In this document: positions 60,523 through 64,000 of the stretch, piece after piece
Numbering within the stretch: the stretch's first letter is position 1
Layout: every line of letters begins with the position of its first letter
The notes under the pieces: model-generated
Told to the model about the DNA's origin: nothing
The model's database searches: none
What the model saw: the letters and a program-made list of their open reading frames with translations, nothing else
Made by a program: the position numbers and the translations under genes
DNA from: Seminavis robusta
Taxonomy: Eukaryota; Bacillariophyta; Bacillariophyceae; Naviculales; Naviculaceae
Direction of reading: 5' to 3'
NCBI GenBank assembly: GCA_903772945.1
Contig: CAICTM010000002.1
Location: 221,623 to 285,622 of the forward strand
DNA: 64,000 nucleotides

Positions 60523-60650
60523 CTTTGTTTCTTTGATATCTTATGGTTATGGTATGGTGCTCCCTTCAGACTCGTAACGGGGAAGTTACTACCAATAGCT
60601 AGCTAGACCCTCTCTGCTGTTGTGTTGTGTGATGGTGGCCCGACAATTTT

Positions 60651-60707
60651 GGATCTTTTGAAAGCCAGCAAAGCCATCAAAGCCATCAAAGCCATCATAC
60701 CGGTACC
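60651..60707 (-). promoter_or_regulatory. Shared upstream block with tripled ATGGCTTTG
   Basis: Minus-strand counterpart of 26645-26690, ~130 bases before the copy-2 ATG. Here the 9-base unit ATGGCTTTG occurs three times instead of once, followed by the same GCTGGCTTTCAAAAGATCC. Confidence 0.6.
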
Positions 60708-60910
60708 GAAACCTGAAACTCAACGAACGGGGATCTAGCTAGAGACGATGTAGTTATCTACGGTACCCTGAAACTCATGCTTTCCAACACCACAGCTCAT
60801 GCCTCGAGGTGCGTGGGGGGCTAAGCTACCGGTAGGGAGAGGAGGCTTCAAATAATGGATACGCCAATCTTGCTTCAGAAGCACAAGCAACCCTACTGTA
60901 ATCAAGCAGA

Positions 60911-60970
60911 CTAATCTACCGCCACTTCAAGCTGGGCACTAGAAAGAGAGCAAAACATGTGGCAAGATGA
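60911..60970. repeat. Direct repeat flanking ankyrin copy 2, right
   Basis: Counterpart of 58533-58590 in the same orientation, sharing CTAATCTACCGCCA, CTAGAAAGAGA and ACATGTGGCAAGATG. Confidence 0.8.
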
Positions 60971-61264
60971 GACCACATTGGTCACCCTGCTGGAAAACCA
61001 TTTATGTCTTGTGTGCACCGTTTGGTACCTGCCGACTTTAAAATTTGGATGAAACAAAGATCCTGGCTGCCCACACCCGCTGCTATCGCACGTTGCCCAG
61101 TTGTTTGTCGACCCCCCACATCCCCGAAACCGAAGTCGGATTGTTGATTCCATACAAGGCAAGTCAACATTGAAACGGAAGGAGCGTCCCTTTGCCTATG
61201 GACTTGCCTGTCGTTGTTACTCCTCCCCCAACAACAAATCTCTGTGTAGATTGTGAATAGTCCT

Positions 61265-62221
61265 CTACAACTCATCGTCTCCGTCATCGTATTCTTGCTG
61301 TTTTTGCAATATTATTCTCTTTGCCGCCTTGTCTTGTTCTTGATAGAACAAAGTGGCAAACTCGGTCCAATCTCGTTTCCACAAATGTTCCAGACGGCCC
61401 TTCCCAATATCGAGAAAGTTCGGAGAGAGTAAGTTGATCTCTTCGGGATGATGGATTATGGCTTGATCAACATCGGTCTGATTGCGCTGAGGGACAAAGA
61501 TTAGGGCATTCTTGACATACCACCACGCCTGGCCAAAATATTGTACGTAAACGGGATTCTTCAAGAGATTGTACCGAAAAAAGGCGGTGCCTTCAAAATC
61601 AATAATGTACTGCTGATGACGAAACTGGTCAATCCAATATCCGAGGGTATTCTCATTGACATGGGAGGGATTCTTGCCTTGATCTTGATCGGGCGTGGCG
61701 GCACCAAAAAAGACCATAGCGGGAGAATGATGGACCAAGAGTTGAATGAACCGATCGGCATGTGATGGTGGCAAATGTTCGGCCACTTCAAAGGACGTTA
61801 CAACATCTGTTTTGGGGATTTGTTGGACAGCAGTGGGTGCCTGCAAGTCCAAAGTTTGATAATAGCGACGGGCAAAAATGGCAGGCCAATGGGGGGCAGC
61901 GTTGGAAGACCCTTCGACACAATAGGATTTGGAGAGGGGAGTTTCCGATCTCCAGGCTTCCACGAGATATCCCGTCCCACAACCGACATCCAAGACCGAC
62001 GACAGTCGTTTCCCACGAGGCAGTAGCTTGTACATTTCGGTCACCAAGGCGTCAAAGATGGGACGCAACATTTCGTGATCGTTGAAAAAGTGTTCATCGT
62101 ACTCGCCCACGCCCTTGGGGAGCGAAATACCTCGTTTTTGAGGTTCCTCTACTGCTTCTGTCAAAATCAAGACCAAGATGACTAGACAACACAGAAGGAA
62201 TAGTGGCAGCCGCGTCATCAT
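61265..62221 (-). CDS. Class I SAM-dependent methyltransferase with signal peptide
   Basis: A 318-residue single-exon protein. A signal peptide or anchor (L-P-L-F-L-L-C-C-L-V-I-L-V-L-I-L) opens it. The Rossmann core shows motif I V-L-D-V-G-C-G-T-G-Y-L-V-E, then D-V-V-T-S-F-E-V-A-E-H-L-P-P-S-H-A-D-R-F and F-F-G-A-A-T-P-D-Q, the layout of Methyltransf_23-like enzymes including those of some bacterial and large-virus sugar or cap pathways. The last ~100 residues contain a Trp/Tyr-rich segment (Y-F-G-Q-A-W-W-Y-V-K-N-A-L-I-F-V). Substrate is unknown; a lumenal or secreted location is inferred. A relic of its first exon and upstream region lies at 26276-26400. Confidence 0.85.
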   Translation of the reverse strand: MMTRLPLFLLCCLVILVLILTEAVEEPQKRGISLPKGVGEYDEHFFNDHEMLRPIFDALVTEMYKLLPRGKRLSSVLDVGCGTGYLVEAWRSETPLSKSYCVEGSSNAAPHWPAIFARRYYQTLDLQAPTAVQQIPKTDVVTSFEVAEHLPPSHADRFIQLLVHHSPAMVFFGAATPDQDQGKNPSHVNENTLGYWIDQFRHQQYIIDFEGTAFFRYNLLKNPVYVQYFGQAWWYVKNALIFVPQRNQTDVDQAIIHHPEEINLLSPNFLDIGKGRLEHLWKRDWTEFATLFYQEQDKAAKRIILQKQQEYDDGDDEL

Positions 62222-62660
62222 GGTTCTTCTTTCTCACAGCAATAGATCGGGTTTTGGATTAGAGGTGCCGGTACTGGTACCGGTACCGGTACTAGTAGGA
62301 AGGACCGATGGGGTGTTGGAGGCAGCAAGAATAATTGAGGTGTTGGAAGCATTTTTGGTTGTTCCGTAGCACATTTATTTGTACCGGTATGATGACTTTG
62401 CTGGCTTTCAAAAGATCCCAAAGCTGCGGCAAAGTGGCCCGCCGCTGGCCACAACAGCAAGAGTGACAATCCGGCAGAGACTAACTCCAGTCATAGTGAA
62501 GCACCAGTAGCAGAGCAAATGAGGGTCCACAACCTTAAAGCCAGCATGACCGGCAGGTAACTGTAGGTGGTGCCTGCTCACCCAGCATTGGCATTGGATG
62601 AGCTGGCACCAACAAGATAACAAGCACCAAGTGCTTACTCTCTTGTCTTTGTACACCAAC
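62222..62660. other. Upstream region of the methyltransferase gene
   Basis: Matches the region upstream of ankyrin copy 1 in patches (GGGTTTTGGATT, GTGTTGGAGGCAGCA, and the block at 62383-62429), but no ankyrin gene follows. Contains a GGTACC array at 62267-62294. Confidence 0.6.
62383..62429 (+). promoter_or_regulatory. Orphan copy of the shared upstream block
   Basis: ATGATGACTTTGCTGGCTTT, followed by CAAAAGATCC and CAAAGCTGC, as before ankyrin copy 1. Here it is not followed by an ankyrin gene. Confidence 0.6.
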
Positions 62661-64000
62661 AACAGTTGATGTACAAAGCCTTCGTTTTCCTGCCTTGCCT
62701 CATCGCTATCCGACATCTCGTCCCGTTCCGCCTTTGCTTCTTCATCTTTGTCGCGCCCCTTTCTTCCGTCTCTCTTCCCATGACCGACAACGATCCCCTT
62801 CTCTCTCCGACGGCCGCCATCGCCCAGCCCCTTCTTCTTCAGGGTCTCCTCGGGCCCCGGCTCGTCCACAACCAAGATCTTCCTCCTTCCATCCTTCCCC
62901 GCTCCAACTCCTGGAATGATCCTGCTATCATGCAATCCGACTCCACCTCCGCTATCGCCGCTTCCCGCTTCCGCTCCACCCCTCCAGGATCCCAACTTCA
63001 CGGCCTCTCGCCAAATACACCGCTCCTTCCAACCTCTCGGACTCCTTCTCGACTCCTTGCAAATCATTCGCAGCGGACCCCACACTCGTGCCTGGTCTCG
63101 CACCGAAGCTACAATCTCATGCCCCGCCGTAACATTGGCGGTTTTCTCCTCATCGCCAAGTTCCGCCTTGCCGGCGGCTCTCTTTCAGCCCCCCTCTTCT
63201 GCATCACGGGACCCCCGCTGTGGCTCCGCCCACTTCCATTGTTTCCACAGCCTCTTCCCGTCGGTTCCATGCCGCCTGACACTCAACTGGCCACTCAGTG
63301 CCCTTTCCACCCCACGTTCAGCCCGTGCCCTTCCCTTTGCCACGCTCTCGCTCCGCCATCGCTTCCTTAACCACCTCCCTCCGATCCTCATTGCGGACTA
63401 CCTATCCGCGTATCGACGCCCGCAACATGTTGACTCGTCCCTCCACAACTCAGTCGAAGCTTTGCCGACCTCCTGAGCCATCCTTCTCCCAACAAATCTG
63501 GTCCAGACGTCACCCTGACGATTCTTCTCAGGCATCCACACCAACTTAGAACTCATCACCATCCTCCGAGAAGGACTTCCACCCTCCCCTCGCACACCTC
63601 GCTGGCCCAACAGCTCCTGGCCCCCCACCACGATCCTTGCGAACGCCACTCTCACCCATCATTCGCGACCCAAATCTACCTCAAATCCCCGGAGCCCAAC
63701 AGCTCCCCTGACATCTCCCCGGAATCATCTTTGCCCCAAAGCAATCCCATTCCCTCCGCCACCGGCCTTCCCATTGGCTTCGTCGCGGACATCACAAATC
63801 TCCTCCTCCAGCTCACGCCACATCGCCCATCTGCCTACGAAGAGTGACACTACACAATCGAATGGCTCCTGAACCCCATCACCGAGTTATGGTACAAGCC
63901 GCTCAAGATTCTCCTGCCATCTTCGTCAATATCATTAATCTTATCAAGCATTCATCCCCCTTCAAACCACTCCACATGCCCCCTCCTTTCAGTCTCACAA
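62661..64000. other. Pyrimidine-rich, degenerate coding-like stretch at window edge
   Basis: The plus strand is strikingly C+T-rich and unlike the rest of the window. Overlapping Pro/Ser/Leu-rich frames stay open for 180-235 residues and then shift (near 62916, 63298 and 63480), with no recognised domain. A frameshifted retroelement or other repeat is possible; the right edge is cut by the window. Confidence 0.35.

Larger units (their letters stand above)
60523..61264. other. Intergenic, no gene recognised
   Basis: Between two minus-strand genes. It contains the upstream block of ankyrin copy 2 and the right-hand flanking repeat. Confidence 0.45.

Overview
The window reads as nuclear DNA of a photosynthetic stramenopile, most likely a pennate diatom (a Seminavis-like genome would fit). 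The reasons are short GT-AG introns, several proteins with a signal peptide followed by an A-[FW]-type plastid cleavage motif, an isopentenyl-diphosphate isomerase/squalene synthase fusion (a known diatom/haptophyte trait), F-box-like plus C-P-W-D-type ankyrin proteins, and intergenic DNA full of CTAG and GGTACC/ACCGGT words. I saw no prokaryotic operons, CRISPR arrays, rRNA or convincing tRNA genes. All exon joins below are inferred by eye from GT/AG sites, reading phase and protein-family continuity.

Layout. 0.8-5.3 kb: a small N-myristoylation-type protein and a Vps39/Vam6-like tethering protein whose C-terminus is a gamma-COP appendage-like beta-sandwich. 5.7-17.5 kb: a tail-anchored LOG-family protein, two plastid-type preproteins (one TPR), phenylalanine hydroxylase with an ACT domain, BUD23, a membrane cupin-like protein and a BTB-BACK protein. 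17.5-26 kb: a minisatellite, a patatin-like lipase, a tetraspan protein, a histidine phosphatase and the SMC5/6 subunit NSE4. 26-31 kb: the first ankyrin gene, with a rearranged upstream region, and an acidic hypothetical protein.

31.7-39.6 kb: MIOS (GATOR2), a bacterial-type RNase HII, a mitochondrial PDK/BCKDK-type kinase and a NAP-family histone chaperone. 40.4-49.2 kb: the IDI-SQS fusion, TRM1 on the opposite strand, a second squalene synthase-like gene without the IDI half, and an ankyrin/METTL21-type methyltransferase. 49.8-58.1 kb: a vacuolar-sorting-receptor-like protein, an internally duplicated acidic protein, a rhomboid protease and a membrane-anchored CS-domain protein. 58.7-62.2 kb: an inverted, damaged paralog of the first ankyrin gene and a secreted or lumenal methyltransferase. 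62.7-64 kb: a pyrimidine-rich stretch that looks like degenerate coding or retroelement DNA.

The most notable items are the Vps39/gamma-COP chimera, the IDI-SQS plus stand-alone SQS pair sharing one intron position and phase, and the reshuffled ankyrin/methyltransferase segmental duplications. In the last of these, one substitution created both a stop codon and a GTAAGT donor. Most other genes are conserved housekeeping genes arranged individually; I see no co-transcribed system.
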